From: Lentzea guizhouensis | Lineage (GTDB): Bacteria; Actinomycetota; Actinomycetes; Mycobacteriales; Pseudonocardiaceae | Direction: 5' to 3' | Assembly: GCF_001701025.1 (NCBI RefSeq) | Contig: NZ_CP016793.1 | Span: 7,130,001-7,194,000 of the forward strand | DNA length: 64,000 nucleotides | In this document: positions 18,317 through 27,757 of the stretch, piece by piece | Numbering within the stretch: the first letter of the stretch is position 1 | How the letters are laid out: every line of letters begins with the position of its first letter | Notes under the pieces: generated by a model | Databases searched by the model: none | What the model saw: only the letters and a program-made list of their open reading frames with translations | What the model was told of the DNA's origin: nothing | Position numbers and translations under genes: made by a program

Positions 18317-19173
18317 AGCGCGGGCTGATCTCCCCGGCGGAACGGGCGACCCCGGCGATCCGCCGGACGTTGCGCGCGGTGCAGGGCCTGCTGCTGGGAG
18401 CGTTGCTGCTCACCGGGCTCGGGCCGGTGCTGTGGCTCGCGAAGGCCGCGGTCACGCCCACCCAGGACACCCTGCGGACGCCGCTGGCGCTCTTCCCGGG
18501 CGGCCTCGACCTGGCCAACCTGGCCACCGCCTGGACCAGGGTCGAGATCGACAGGTACTTCCTGAACACCGTGGTGATCGCCGCCGGGTCGTGGCTGGTG
18601 CAGCTCGTCGTGGCCACCACGGCCGGCTACGCGCTGGCGGTCCTGCGGCCGCGCTACGGGCCGCTGGTCACCGCCGTGGTGCTCGGCACGCTGTTCGTCC
18701 CGGCGATCGTGCTGCTGGTGCCGCTGTACCTGACGGTCGTGCGCACCGGGATGATCAACACGTTCTGGGCGGTGTGGCTGCCCGCCGGTGCCAGCGCGTT
18801 CAACGTCGTGCTGGTGCAACGGTTCTTCGCGAACCTGCCGCGCGAGGTGCTGGAGGCCGCACGGGTCGACGGCGCCGGACCGGTGCGGGTGTTCTGGTCG
18901 GTCGTCCTGCCGCTGTCGCGCCCGATCCTGGGTGTGGTGTCGGTGTTCGCCGTCGTGGCCAGCTGGAAGGACTTCCTCTGGCCGCTGCTGGTGCTGCCCG
19001 ACCTGGCGGTGCAGCCGCTGTCGGTGCGGTTGCCCGCGTTGCAGCGCTACGTCGAGCTCGACGTGTTCCTCGCCGCGCTCGCCATCTCGTCGGTGATCCC
19101 GGTGGCGCTGTTCCTGGTGTTCCAACGGCTGTTCCTGCAGAGCGGCGCGCTCGAAGGAGCCGTCAAAGGCTGA
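18313..19173 (+). CDS. Sugar ABC transporter permease (MalG-like)
   Basis: This 286-residue second permease has about six helices and the EAA loop EVLEAARVDGAGPVRVFWSV. GTG at 18313 overlaps the preceding stop (GTGA); a TTG at 18301 is the alternative start. With the MalF-like partner it takes up the oligosaccharide released by the extracellular glucanase encoded downstream. No ATPase is encoded nearby. Confidence 0.87.
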   Translation: MKRGLISPAERATPAIRRTLRAVQGLLLGALLLTGLGPVLWLAKAAVTPTQDTLRTPLALFPGGLDLANLATAWTRVEIDRYFLNTVVIAAGSWLVQLVVATTAGYALAVLRPRYGPLVTAVVLGTLFVPAIVLLVPLYLTVVRTGMINTFWAVWLPAGASAFNVVLVQRFFANLPREVLEAARVDGAGPVRVFWSVVLPLSRPILGVVSVFAVVASWKDFLWPLLVLPDLAVQPLSVRLPALQRYVELDVFLAALAISSVIPVALFLVFQRLFLQSGALEGAVKG

Positions 19174-19208
19174 GCCCTGTCCCCATTTCGCCCTGGAGAA
19201 CAACAACG

Positions 19209-22133
19209 ATGTTGAAGAAACTCCCCGCGGCTCTCAAAGTCGCGGTACTGGCTGCTGCCCTCGTGGCGAGCGGAGTCGCCGCTGTGTCGGCTGCGCCCAC
19301 CACCTACCAGGCCGAGTCGGCCGCGCTGTCCGGCGGCGCACGGGCCGAGACCGAGCACGCCGGGTACACCGGTTCCGGCTACGTCGGCGGGTTCACCGAC
19401 GCCCACCGCGGTGCGGCCGCGGTCACCGTCACCACGAGCGGGTCGACGGCGGGCGCGAACCGGCTGGTCCTGCGTTACGCCAACGGAACCGGCAGCACCC
19501 GCACCCTCACCCTGGCCGTCAACGGCGGCACCCGGCAGCTCTCCCTCCCGGCCACCGCGGGCTGGGCGTCGTGGGGCACGGTGAGCCAGGACGTCACCCT
19601 GAACGCCGGCGCCAACACCCTCGCGGTGTCCTACGGCAGCGGCGACAACGGGAACGTCAACGTCGACAGCCTGTCGGTCGAGCCGGTGACCCCCGCCGCG
19701 GGGGTCGTGGAGGCCGAGACCGGCACGCTCTCCGGCGGCGCGCGAGTGGAGTCGGAGCACGCCGGGCACACCGGCAGCGGCTACGTCGGCGGTTTCGTCG
19801 ATGCCAACCGGGGCGCGGCGGCGACGTTCACGATCTCCAGCACCGCCACCCGCGCGAGCCTGACCCTGCGCTACGCCAACGGCACCGGCTCGCCGCGCAC
19901 GATGACCGCGACGGTGAACGGCACGGCCCAGCAGGTCTCGCTGCCCGCGACCGCGTCCTGGGCCGGGTGGGGCACCGCGACCGTCCCGGTCACCACCGCC
20001 GCGGGTGCCAACACCGTCGTGATCTCCTTCGGCGGCAACGACAACGGCAACGTCAACCTGGACAGCGTCGCCCTCTCCCCGGACACCACCGAGCCCACCC
20101 CCGGGGGGACCGTCGAGCTGGAGACCGGCTTTCTCGGCGGCGGCGCCGTCCCGGCCACCACGGCGGGCGCGACCGGTACCGGCGCGGTGTCGCTGCCCGG
20201 CACGAGTGCGCGGGTCATCCGGACGGTCAACCAGACCGCCGCCGGCACCGCCACGATCACGTTGCGGTACACCGCATCCGCTTCCGGCACCATCACCCCG
20301 TACGTCAACGGCGTCAAGGGCACACCGCTCTCGTTGACCGGCGGCAGCGGCTGGCGGACCACCACCCACACCGCCTCGCTGCGGGCGGGCCTGAACATCA
20401 TCGGCTACCAGAACGCGACCGGCGTCCAGCTCGACAACATCGCCGTGACCGGCTCGACCGCCCTGGCCGCCCGCGGCGCCACCGTCCCGTTCACCACCTA
20501 CGAAGCCGAAGCCGCGACCACCACCGGCACCAGGCTCAGCCCGGCCCGCCAGTACACCACCGAGGCCGCCGAGGCTTCCGGGCGCAGCGCCGTCAAGCTC
20601 ACCGGCACCGGCCAGCACGTGCAGATCACCCTCACCAAGCCCGCCAACGCCCTCACCGTCCGCGCGAGCACCCCCGACGGCACCACCGCGCCGCTGGCGG
20701 TCTACGCGAACGGCAGCAAGGTGGGTGACCTGCCGCTGACCTCCAGGTACAGCTGGATGTACGGCGCCTACCCGTTCGCGGAGGGCCCAGGAGGCGCCCG
20801 CCCGCACCGTTACTTCGACGACGCCCGCCTCCTGCTCCCGCAGACCTACCCCGCGGGCACCGTGATCCGCCTGGCCAAGGACACCGGCGCGAGCGCGTAC
20901 ATCACCGTCGACCTCCTCGACGCCGAGGTCGCCACCGCGACCACCGCGCCCTCGGGGTACGTCGACGCCCGCACCCACGGCGCCAACCCCGGTGACGGCG
21001 CCGACGACAGCACCGGCCTCCGCGCGGCCGTCGCCGCCGCTCAGGGCACCGCGGCCAAGGGCGTGTGGCTCCCCGCGGGCCAGTACAACCTGAACAGCAT
21101 CGTGAACGTCAGCGGCGTCGACGTCCGCGGCGCCGGCATCTGGCACACGGTCCTCAACGGCGCCAACCGCCGCGGCGGCTTCGCCATCACCGGCGCCGGC
21201 ACCACCATCGCCGACCTCACCTTCGACGGCGACGTCACCACCCGCGACCCCGACGACGCCCCGAACTCCGACTCGTTCGTCGAGGTCGAGTCCGGTTCGG
21301 GGGCGACGATCTTCAACGTGGCCACCAACCACGCCAAGACCGGCCTGTGGCTCAAACAGGCCGACGGCTTCTACGCGGCGGGCCTGCGGGTCCGCAACAC
21401 CATGGCCGACGGCCTCAACGTCAACGGCAACAACGGCCCCACCACCAATGTCCGCGTCGAGCAGAGCACCTTCCGCAACACCGGCGACGACGGCATGGCG
21501 ATGTGGTCGTGGAACCCCAACAGCGCCGTCAGCCGCAGCGTGTTCGCGTTCAACACCATCTCCCTGCCGATCCTCGCCAACGGCGCCGCGATCTACGGCG
21601 GCACCGACAACCGCATCGAGGACTCGCTGGTCACCGACACGGTGTTCAACGGCGCCGGCGTCATGGTCTCCAGCTGGCACGACGCCAAACCGTTCGGCGG
21701 CACCACGACCGTCCAGCGCACCACCCTCACCCGCGCCGGCACCCGCAACTGGGACTGGAACACCCACACCGGCGCCGTCTGGCTGTTCGCCGAGAAGTCC
21801 GACATCACCGGCGCCGTGGTGCTGAGGGACCTGGAGATCACCGACGCGAGCTACCACGGCGTGTTGTTCAGCTGGAACAAGGCGATCACCAACCTGACCG
21901 TCGACAACGTCCAGGTCAACGGGACCGGCGGCGCGACCGACGCGTTCACCGACGACAAGGGCGTCCCGGTGTCCAACGCCGGCTCCCACGGCCTGCACTT
22001 CAACCTGGTGACCGGCACCGGTCGGTTCGACCGGGTGACCGTGACGGGGGTGAAGGGCAGCGGCAGCCTGGGCATGGTGAACGACGAGAACCGGTACTCC
22101 GTGCAGCGCGGCACCGGCAACTCCGGCTGGTAG
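19209..22133 (+). CDS. Secreted multimodular alpha-1,3-glucanase (GH87-like, mycodextranase/mutanase type)
   Basis: This 974-residue enzyme has a signal peptide (cleavage near AVSA-APTTY, residue 28) and two similar CBM35/CBM6-like modules, about residues 30-160 and 165-295, each with an HAG-TGSGYVGGF motif and a NDNGNVNLDS-type end. Two further beta-sandwich regions follow to about residue 575, then a parallel beta-helix catalytic domain (575-974). The helix includes NTGDDGMAMWSW with the paired Asp residues 760-761, as in GH87 alpha-1,3-glucanases. It lies 35 bases behind the importer genes after GGAGAAC. It probably cuts fungal or bacterial alpha-1,3/1,4-glucan outside the cell to feed the importer. 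Exact linkage preference is inferred. Confidence 0.8.
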   Translation: MLKKLPAALKVAVLAAALVASGVAAVSAAPTTYQAESAALSGGARAETEHAGYTGSGYVGGFTDAHRGAAAVTVTTSGSTAGANRLVLRYANGTGSTRTLTLAVNGGTRQLSLPATAGWASWGTVSQDVTLNAGANTLAVSYGSGDNGNVNVDSLSVEPVTPAAGVVEAETGTLSGGARVESEHAGHTGSGYVGGFVDANRGAAATFTISSTATRASLTLRYANGTGSPRTMTATVNGTAQQVSLPATASWAGWGTATVPVTTAAGANTVVISFGGNDNGNVNLDSVALSPDTTEPTPGGTVELETGFLGGGAVPATTAGATGTGAVSLPGTSARVIRTVNQTAAGTATITLRYTASASGTITPYVNGVKGTPLSLTGGSGWRTTTHTASLRAGLNIIGYQNATGVQLDNIAVTGSTALAARGATVPFTTYEAEAATTTGTRLSPARQYTTEAAEASGRSAVKLTGTGQHVQITLTKPANALTVRASTPDGTTAPLAVYANGSKVGDLPLTSRYSWMYGAYPFAEGPGGARPHRYFDDARLLLPQTYPAGTVIRLAKDTGASAYITVDLLDAEVATATTAPSGYVDARTHGANPGDGADDSTGLRAAVAAAQGTAAKGVWLPAGQYNLNSIVNVSGVDVRGAGIWHTVLNGANRRGGFAITGAGTTIADLTFDGDVTTRDPDDAPNSDSFVEVESGSGATIFNVATNHAKTGLWLKQADGFYAAGLRVRNTMADGLNVNGNNGPTTNVRVEQSTFRNTGDDGMAMWSWNPNSAVSRSVFAFNTISLPILANGAAIYGGTDNRIEDSLVTDTVFNGAGVMVSSWHDAKPFGGTTTVQRTTLTRAGTRNWDWNTHTGAVWLFAEKSDITGAVVLRDLEITDASYHGVLFSWNKAITNLTVDNVQVNGTGGATDAFTDDKGVPVSNAGSHGLHFNLVTGTGRFDRVTVTGVKGSGSLGMVNDENRYSVQRGTGNSGW

Positions 22134-22150
22134 CTAGCGTTTCATCGTCC

Positions 22151-22198
22151 GCGGGTGTGTCCCGGTGCCACGACCTCACGGCACCGCGACACACCCGC
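22151..22198. terminator. Bidirectional hairpin between glucanase and MarR genes
   Basis: A 19-bp inverted repeat with one mismatch (22151-22169 and 22180-22198, 10-base loop) lies between two convergent genes, 17 bases after one stop and 9 bases from the other. Confidence 0.85.
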
Positions 22199-22207
22199 CA
22201 CCCCTGC

Positions 22208-22708
22208 TCAGCCCTCCAGCCACTCCGGCCGGGTCGAGGAAGCCGGGTCGAGCCGGCTCAGAATCCGCTCGTGGGCCGCGTGCAACTGGCTCAGCTGCTC
22301 CGCTTCCAACGGATCCACCACCAGCTCGCGCACCACGGCGACGTGTCCGGGGGCCGCCCGCTCGACGGCCGCCATCCCCGCCTCGGTCAGCACCGCGCAG
22401 CTCGCCCGGCGGTCGTGCGGGTCGGGCTCGCGCGCCAGCAGACCACGCCCCTCCAGCCGCTTCACGACGTTCGACAACCGCGACAGCGACGAGCTGGTCA
22501 GCTGGGCGAGTCGGCTCAGCCGCAGCGTGTGGCTCGGGATCTCCGACAGCATCGACAGCACGTGGTACTCGAAGAACGTCAGCCCGGCGTCGCGTTCCAG
22601 CTGCGCCTCCAGCGTCGCGGGCAGTCTGGTCAGCACACGCACCATGTCGAGCCACGCCAGTCGTTGCGAGGCGGTCAGCCAGCGCGGCTCCTCCGAGTCC
22701 TGGGTCAC
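22208..22708 (-). CDS. MarR-family transcriptional regulator
   Basis: This 166-residue winged-helix regulator has the MarR pattern FFEYHVLSMLSEIP, LAQLTSSSLSRLSNVVKRLE (recognition helix) and the wing DPHDRRASCAVLTEAG. It is divergent from a reductase gene, with 83 bases between, and a palindrome there is a good candidate operator. Proteins of this type usually release DNA on binding phenols, quinones or oxidants. That would fit the quinone-reductase-type genes it probably controls. Confidence 0.88.
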   Translation of the reverse strand: MTQDSEEPRWLTASQRLAWLDMVRVLTRLPATLEAQLERDAGLTFFEYHVLSMLSEIPSHTLRLSRLAQLTSSSLSRLSNVVKRLEGRGLLAREPDPHDRRASCAVLTEAGMAAVERAAPGHVAVVRELVVDPLEAEQLSQLHAAHERILSRLDPASSTRPEWLEG

Positions 22709-22721
22709 ACCACCAATTTAC

Positions 22722-22776
22722 TTGACGCTTGAACCTTTCGCTCCTAGCCTTCATCCCAGAAAGTTCAAGATTGAAC
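22722..22776 (+). promoter_or_regulatory. Promoter and MarR-type palindromic operator
   Basis: TTGACG at 22722-22727 and TAGCCT at 22745-22750 are spaced 17 bases and fit a sigma-70-like promoter reading towards the reductase gene. A perfect palindrome GTTCAA-GA-TTGAAC at 22763-22776 lies where transcription would begin, and a TTGAAC half-site occurs at 22729-22734 inside the spacer. Binding by the divergent MarR protein would block this promoter. The region is clearly AT-richer than its surroundings. Confidence 0.65.
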
Positions 22777-22791
22777 TATTTGGAGGCTGTC

Positions 22792-23412
22792 ATGAGGGTC
22801 GCGATCATCGGAGCGGGCAACGTCGGTTCGGGACTCGCCGGGGCTGCCGTCGCCGCGGGGCACCAGGTCACCATCTCCGCCGCCCACGAGGAGAACGCGG
22901 TCAGGCTGGCCGAGCGGGTCGGCGGCACCGCGGCGAGCACAGCAGACGCGGCGAAGGCAGCGGACGTGGTCGTGCTGGCCGTGCCCGCCGGGGTCGCGGC
23001 CGACGTGCTGGCCGAGATCGAGGACACCGGCGCGGTCGTCGTGGACGCCACGAACCCGCTCAACGAGAGCTTCAGCGACCTGACCACCGCGGGCACCAGC
23101 CACGCCGAGCACCTGGCCGCCGCCGCGCCGCGGGTGAAGCTGGTCAAGGCGGTCAACACGGTCCTCGCCTCCCGGCTGGGCAACGCCACCGAGGACGGCA
23201 GCCCGCTCGACGGTTACTACGCGGGCGATGACGAGGCGGCGAAGCAGGTCGTGGCGGAGCTGCTGTCCTCGCTGGGCTTCCGGCCGGTCGACGCGGGCGG
23301 GCTGCGGATGGCCCGGTCGCTGGAGGAGCTCGCGTTCCTCAACATCACCCTCAACGCGCGCCACGGCTGGAGCTGGCAGAGCGGCTGGCGGCTCGCCGGA
23401 CCGACGGCCTGA
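22792..23412 (+). CDS. NADPH-dependent F420 reductase-like oxidoreductase
   Basis: This 206-residue protein has an N-terminal Rossmann motif (AIIGAGNVGSGLA) with the NADP-type continuation ISAAHEE, and the F420-oxidoreductase/NpdG-like family pattern (VVVDATNPL, VKAVNTVLA, VDAGGLRMARSLEELAFL). It may pass hydride between NADPH and F420 or a related cofactor, or act as a small oxidoreductase. GGAGG precedes the ATG at 22792. It is divergent from MarR and 33 bases ahead of a quinone oxidoreductase, probably one operon. Confidence 0.82.
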   Translation: MRVAIIGAGNVGSGLAGAAVAAGHQVTISAAHEENAVRLAERVGGTAASTADAAKAADVVVLAVPAGVAADVLAEIEDTGAVVVDATNPLNESFSDLTTAGTSHAEHLAAAAPRVKLVKAVNTVLASRLGNATEDGSPLDGYYAGDDEAAKQVVAELLSSLGFRPVDAGGLRMARSLEELAFLNITLNARHGWSWQSGWRLAGPTA

Positions 23413-23445
23413 CACCGCGGCGACCACGCGTTCGGGAGGAGCACG

Positions 23446-24423
23446 ATGTTCGCGTCCTGGTACGACCGGCACGGGGCGGCCGCTGAGGTCCTGCGGGTCG
23501 GGGAGCTGCCCGATCCCGAGCCCCGTCCCGGTGAGGTGCGGGTCGCGGTGCGGCTGTCCGGGGTGAACCCCGGCGACACGAAGAAACGGCGGGGCTGGCT
23601 GGGTTCCTCGATGCCGTTTCCGCGGGTGATCCCGCACAGCGACGCCGCGGGTGTGGTCGACGCCGTCGGGGAGGGGATGAACCGCGACCGAGTCGGGCAG
23701 CGCGTGTGGGTGTACGGCGCGCAGTCCTACCGGGCGTTCGGGACGGCCGCGCAGTACGTCGTGGTGCCCGAGCACCTGGCGTTGCCGCTGCCGGACCACG
23801 TGCCGGACGAGCTGGCGGCGAGCCTCGGCATCCCGGGGATCACCGCGCACCGCACGGTGTTCGCCGACGGCCCGGTCGACGGCCGGACCGTCCTGGTGCA
23901 CGGCGTTCTCGGCGGTGTCGGGTCGCTCGCCGCGCAGCTCGCGCGCTGGGCCGGCGCGACGGTCCTCGGCACGGTGACCAGGACGAGCGACCTCGACCTC
24001 GTCGACCCCGAGGTCGTGGCGCACGCGGTCGCCCTCGACCATCCCGGGAGCGCGGCGGAGATCCGGGCCCACGCACCGAATGGTGTGCACCGGATCATCG
24101 AAGTGTCCCTGTCGGACAACGCGGACCTGGACACCGCCGTGATCGCGGACGACGGCGTCATCGCCGCCTACGGCACCCGGACCGACCGCACCGAACTGCC
24201 GTTCTGGCCGTTGTTGTTCGCCAACGTGACCGTGCGCCTGTTCGGCAGCGACGACTTCCCGCCCGCCGCGAAACGAGCCGCCGCCCGTGACCTCACCGCA
24301 GCGGCGGCCGCAGGTGCGGTGAGAGTCCACATCGGACAGCTCTTCCCGCTCGCCGAGATCGCCGCGGCGCACGAACGGGTCGACGCCGGCGGTCGAGGTC
24401 GCGTGCTGGTCACCCTTCCCTGA
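23446..24423 (+). CDS. NADPH:quinone oxidoreductase (zeta-crystallin-like MDR)
   Basis: This 325-residue medium-chain reductase has the GroES-like N-terminal domain (RLSGVNPGDTKKRRGW) and a cofactor domain with the glycine-rich motif VLVHGVLGGVGSLAAQLA. There are no zinc-binding Cys residues. It reduces quinones or enones with NADPH. GGGAGGAG precedes the ATG. It follows the F420-reductase-like gene under probable MarR control, which suggests an electrophile or quinone stress response. Its end overlaps the convergent kinase gene by 14 bases. A truncated homologue lies at about 46.6-47.0 kb. Confidence 0.87.
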   Translation: MFASWYDRHGAAAEVLRVGELPDPEPRPGEVRVAVRLSGVNPGDTKKRRGWLGSSMPFPRVIPHSDAAGVVDAVGEGMNRDRVGQRVWVYGAQSYRAFGTAAQYVVVPEHLALPLPDHVPDELAASLGIPGITAHRTVFADGPVDGRTVLVHGVLGGVGSLAAQLARWAGATVLGTVTRTSDLDLVDPEVVAHAVALDHPGSAAEIRAHAPNGVHRIIEVSLSDNADLDTAVIADDGVIAAYGTRTDRTELPFWPLLFANVTVRLFGSDDFPPAAKRAAARDLTAAAAAGAVRVHIGQLFPLAEIAAAHERVDAGGRGRVLVTLP

Positions 24424-25854
24424 ACGAGCTCACCGGCAGGGTGAGGCGGAAACACGCGCCCTCGCCCAGGACCGTGTCGAGCTCGACGTCACCGTCGTGG
24501 GCACGGGCCAGGGCGCGCGCGATCGCCAGTCCCAGCCCGGCGTTCGCGCCGCCCGCACGGTGGCGTGAGTGGTCGGCGCGGTAGAACCGGTCGAACACGC
24601 GCTCCGCCTGGTGGGCGGCCAACCCGGGACCCCGGTCGGCCACCTCGAGCACGGCGCGGCCGTTCGCCGTGCCCACGCCGATGCGCACGGGGCTGCCAGC
24701 CGGGGTGTAGGTGGCGGCGTTGCCGATCAGGTTCGTCACGACCTGGCGCAGGCTGTCCTCGTCGGCGTGCACGGGAGCGGGGCCGGGCGGTCCGCTCCCT
24801 CCGGGCCCGGTGAGCTCGACCGGCCGGGACGGGTCCAGCGCGAGCAGGTCGTGCCGGGCGTCGCCCGCCAGCGTGCGCAGGTCCATCGGGGTGGCGTCCA
24901 GCTGCGCCCGCGGTGCCTCGTCCAGCCGGGCCAGCAGGAGCAGGTCCTCGGTGAGGCTGGTGAGCCGGGTGGCCTCGCGGTCGATGCGGGCCATGGCTTC
25001 GTCCACATCGGACCGGTCCGGCATGCCGCCCATCCGGTACAGCTCGGTCGAGCCCTTGATGCCGAACAACGGCGTGCGCAGCTCGTGGCTCACGTCCGCG
25101 AGGAACGTCCGCATCCGCGCCTGGGCCGCCGCCCGGTCGGCGAACGCCTGTTCCAGCTGGCCCAGCATGGTGTTGAGCGAGGTCGCCAGGTGCCCGACCT
25201 CGGTGCTGGGCGGCGCGAGCACGGGCACCCGCCGGGTCAGGTCCCCGTCGGCGATGGCCGCGGCGGTGTGCTCGATCCGGCGCAACGGCCGCAGTCCCCG
25301 CCCCAGCGCGAACCAGCCGACCGCCGTCAGCAACGCCAGCACCGCCCACTCACCAGGCTCGTCGTGCGGAGCCGGGCGGTGGTGGCGTCGGCATCCAGAG
25401 ACGCCGCGACGACGACCGTCCCGTCCCACCCGGTGGTCGGCCGGCCGGGCACGCCAGCGCGAACCGTCCGCGGCCCGCAGCACGACGGGTTCGCCGTCGG
25501 CACCGTGCGCAGCTCGCCCGGCCCGGGCAGGACCGCGCCGTCCACCCGGCTGGCCCGCAGATCGCCCACCACGGCGCCGTCCTCGTCCAGGTACACCAGA
25601 TACGGTGCGCCGATCAGGCGCAGCGCCGGGTCGAGGAGGTCGGCGCGCGGGCTGGAACCCGCGGCGTCGAGCGGTCCCGTGGCGGGCACCCGCGAGAGGA
25701 TCTCGCCGAGCGAGTGCAGCTGGCCGTCGACCCGGTCCAGCTGGTAGCGCTCCAGCTGGTCGGACACCACCGCGCCGACCAGGCCCAGCCCCGCGAGCAA
25801 CAGGCCCGCGGTGAGCAGCAGCAGCCTGGTGCGCAGCGAGAGCCGGCTCAGCAC
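24410..25854 (-). pseudogene. Sensor histidine kinase, frameshifted in the second membrane helix
   Basis: The N-terminal part (first helix LLLLTAGLLLAGLGLVGAVV and an outside sensor domain) lies in one frame up to RLRTTSLV near 25345. The rest (helix EWAVLALLTAVGWFALG, HAMP, H-box DVSHELRTPLFG, N- and G-boxes NLIGNAATYTP and GLGLAIARAL) lies in another. The total, 1445 bases, is one short of a codon multiple. The GTG start at 25854 overlaps the response-regulator stop. It would sense an envelope signal and phosphorylate the neighbouring regulator. The break sits where a few residues of the helix also seem missing. Confidence 0.75.
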
Positions 25855-26479
25855 GCGGGTTCCCGCAGCACGTACCCGACGCCGTGCACGGTGTGGATCA
25901 GCTTGGGTTCCCCGACGTCGACCTTGCGCCGCAGGTACGAGATGTAGGTGTCCACGATGCCCGCGTCGCCGCCGAAGTCGTAGCGCCACACCCGGTCGAG
26001 GATCTGCGCCTTGGACACCACCCGCCCGGCGTTCTCCATCAGGTACCGCAGCAACCGGAACTCGGTGGGGGAGACGCGGACCGGCTCGCCGTCCCTGGTC
26101 ACGTGGTGGCCCCCCGGGTCCAGCACGAGCGGACCCGCGGTCAGCACGCCCTCCAGGTGCCCGGAGGTGCGCCGCAGGACCGCCCGGATCCGCGCGATCA
26201 GCTCCTCCAGGTCGAACGGCTTGGTCACGTAGTCGTCGGCCCCCAGTGACAGCCCGGTCACCTTGTCCGCCTTGCGGTCCCGCGCGGTGAGGAACAGCAC
26301 GGGCACCGGCCCGCGCCGCCCCTGCGGAGCAGCACCAGGTCCGGCGGCTCCTCGGCGGCAGCCGCCACCGCCTCGGCCCCGGTCGTCGCGGACGTCACCC
26401 GGAACCCCGCGAAGCGCAGCGTCGCCGACAACAGCTCGCGGACCGTGGCCTCGTCGTCGACCACCAGCAGCGTCGTCAC
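25848..26479 (-). pseudogene. OmpR-type response regulator lacking the phospho-acceptor segment
   Basis: The receiver start (TTLLVVDDEATVRELLSATL) is in one frame; the rest (PVPVLFLTARDRKADKVTGL, KPFDLEELIARIRAVLRR and the winged-helix DNA-binding domain) is in another. About 15 residues that normally hold the Asp and the following MLP-DG loop are absent between DLVL and PVPVLFLTAR near 26315-26345. GTG at 26479 overlaps the upstream stop (GTGA) and is preferred to ATG at 26509. If the sequence is right the protein cannot be phosphorylated normally and is broken; assembly loss of a short GC-rich piece is the alternative. Confidence 0.75.
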
Positions 26480-27757
26480 CCGACCCGGTTCTTCCACGCC
26501 GGCAACCATACGGAGACCAACCTGAGAAGCCCGCCGGCCAGCAGACCACCCGCGCACCCCACCGCCACCGCGGCCACCGGGTGCACCGCGGCCGACACGT
26601 CCAGCACCGTCAGCGAGAACCCGAACGCCTCCACACCGAGCCGCACCGACATCCGCGACACCCACCACGCCAGCAACCCGAGCGCCGCACCCGTTCCCGC
26701 ACCCACCAACAGCACCTGGCGCACCGGCCGGCCACCCCGCCCGCGCGCCGCGAGGCCGAACAGGAGCAGCAGTGCCACCACCACGTCAGGCCCACCGGCG
26801 AGGGCGGCGTGACACCGTCGAGGGCGCACGCGAGCGCGCCGTCCGCGTGGAGCGTCCACGGCAGTCCGAACCCGAGCAGCACCGCCCCGAACACGACCGT
26901 CGGGAACAGCAGCAGGCCACCGCCCGCCACTGCCGGATCGCCTACCACGAGCGCCGCGACCAGGCCCACCGCGGCCAGCCCGGCGACCGTCCACAACGGA
27001 CCGCGCAGGGCGAGCCGGAACCGGGCTGCCAACCAGCACGCGCCGACCACCGCGAGGGTGAAGCCGACCGCACCGAGCACCACCGGCCCGACCGGTGCGG
27101 AGAACGTGACGCCGAGCGAGCCGACGGACCCGCCACGGCCCAGAGGGCCGATCGAGGGGAGTCCGCAGACACCGGAGAAACCACCCGTCGAACCGCCGCC
27201 ACCTGATGGCTTCGCGGTGCCCTGCGCGAAGGCGGCGACCGCGGCCACGCCGGCGGGGAGGGCGACGACCGCCGCCGCTCCGCGCACGAGCAGCCCTCGC
27301 AACGACGCGTCCTCCAGCGGCCGCCGGTCACGGTCGGCGGCTGGATGCGCCAGCCGGGGATGCGGCTGGCGGGGGATGCCGCTGGGCTCCGGTGGCGCAG
27401 CAACCCCAGCACCAGCGCACCGACCAGCGACCCCGACGGCACCACGTCCGCGTCGCCCCGCAACCCGAACGGCACCCACCGCCGGCCCCACGCCAGCACA
27501 TCACCGCCGAGCAGACCACCGCCCAGCGCACCACCGTCCGTCGCAGCGCCGCCCGGCACCGCGCCGAACTCCACCGAACCGCCGACCGCCATCGCGACCA
27601 CCGCCGCCGCCACCCGGCGACGTCGGCGTACCGACCCACGTCGAGCAACCACAACCGGCCACCGCGGTACCGCCCATGGCACCAGCGCGACCGCCGCCAC
27701 CAGACCGCGCCCCACCTCCCGCGCCACCAGGCCGCGCCCCACCTCCCGCGCCGCCAT
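26476..27757 (-). pseudogene. Streptophobe-like polytopic membrane protein, frameshifted
   Basis: Pieces in three frames make one membrane protein of about 425 residues: an N-terminal part (VAAAVVAMAVGGSV, DVVPSGSLVGALVLGLL), a middle part (LRGLLVRGAAAVVALPAG, GAVGFTLAVVGACWLAAR) and an end (VVVALLLLFGLAARG, LTVLDVSAAVHPVAAVAVG). The frame moves near 27360 and near 26800. The pattern fits the streptophobe family of actinobacterial membrane proteins, whose function is unknown. Its ATG overlaps the permease stop (TGATG) and its stop overlaps the regulator start. A 27-bp tandem repeat lies in its first codons. Confidence 0.6.
27696..27749. repeat. 27-bp tandem repeat at the start of the streptophobe-like gene
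   Basis: Two copies (27696-27722 and 27723-27749) differ by one base. On the minus strand they encode a nine-residue repeat, REVGRGLVA twice, at the very N-terminus. The length is a codon multiple, so the frame is kept. It suggests recent replication slippage. Confidence 0.85.

Noticed and set aside
18432..19208. N-terminal extension of the glucanase frame
   Set aside because: It overlaps the MalG-like permease and is Arg/Ala-rich; the signal peptide at 19209 marks the real start.
19047..21998. 983-codon open frame on the minus strand opposite the glucanase
   Set aside because: It is the antisense shadow of a high-GC gene: composition is Gly/Arg/Val-rich without domains, whereas the plus strand has a signal peptide and clear modules.
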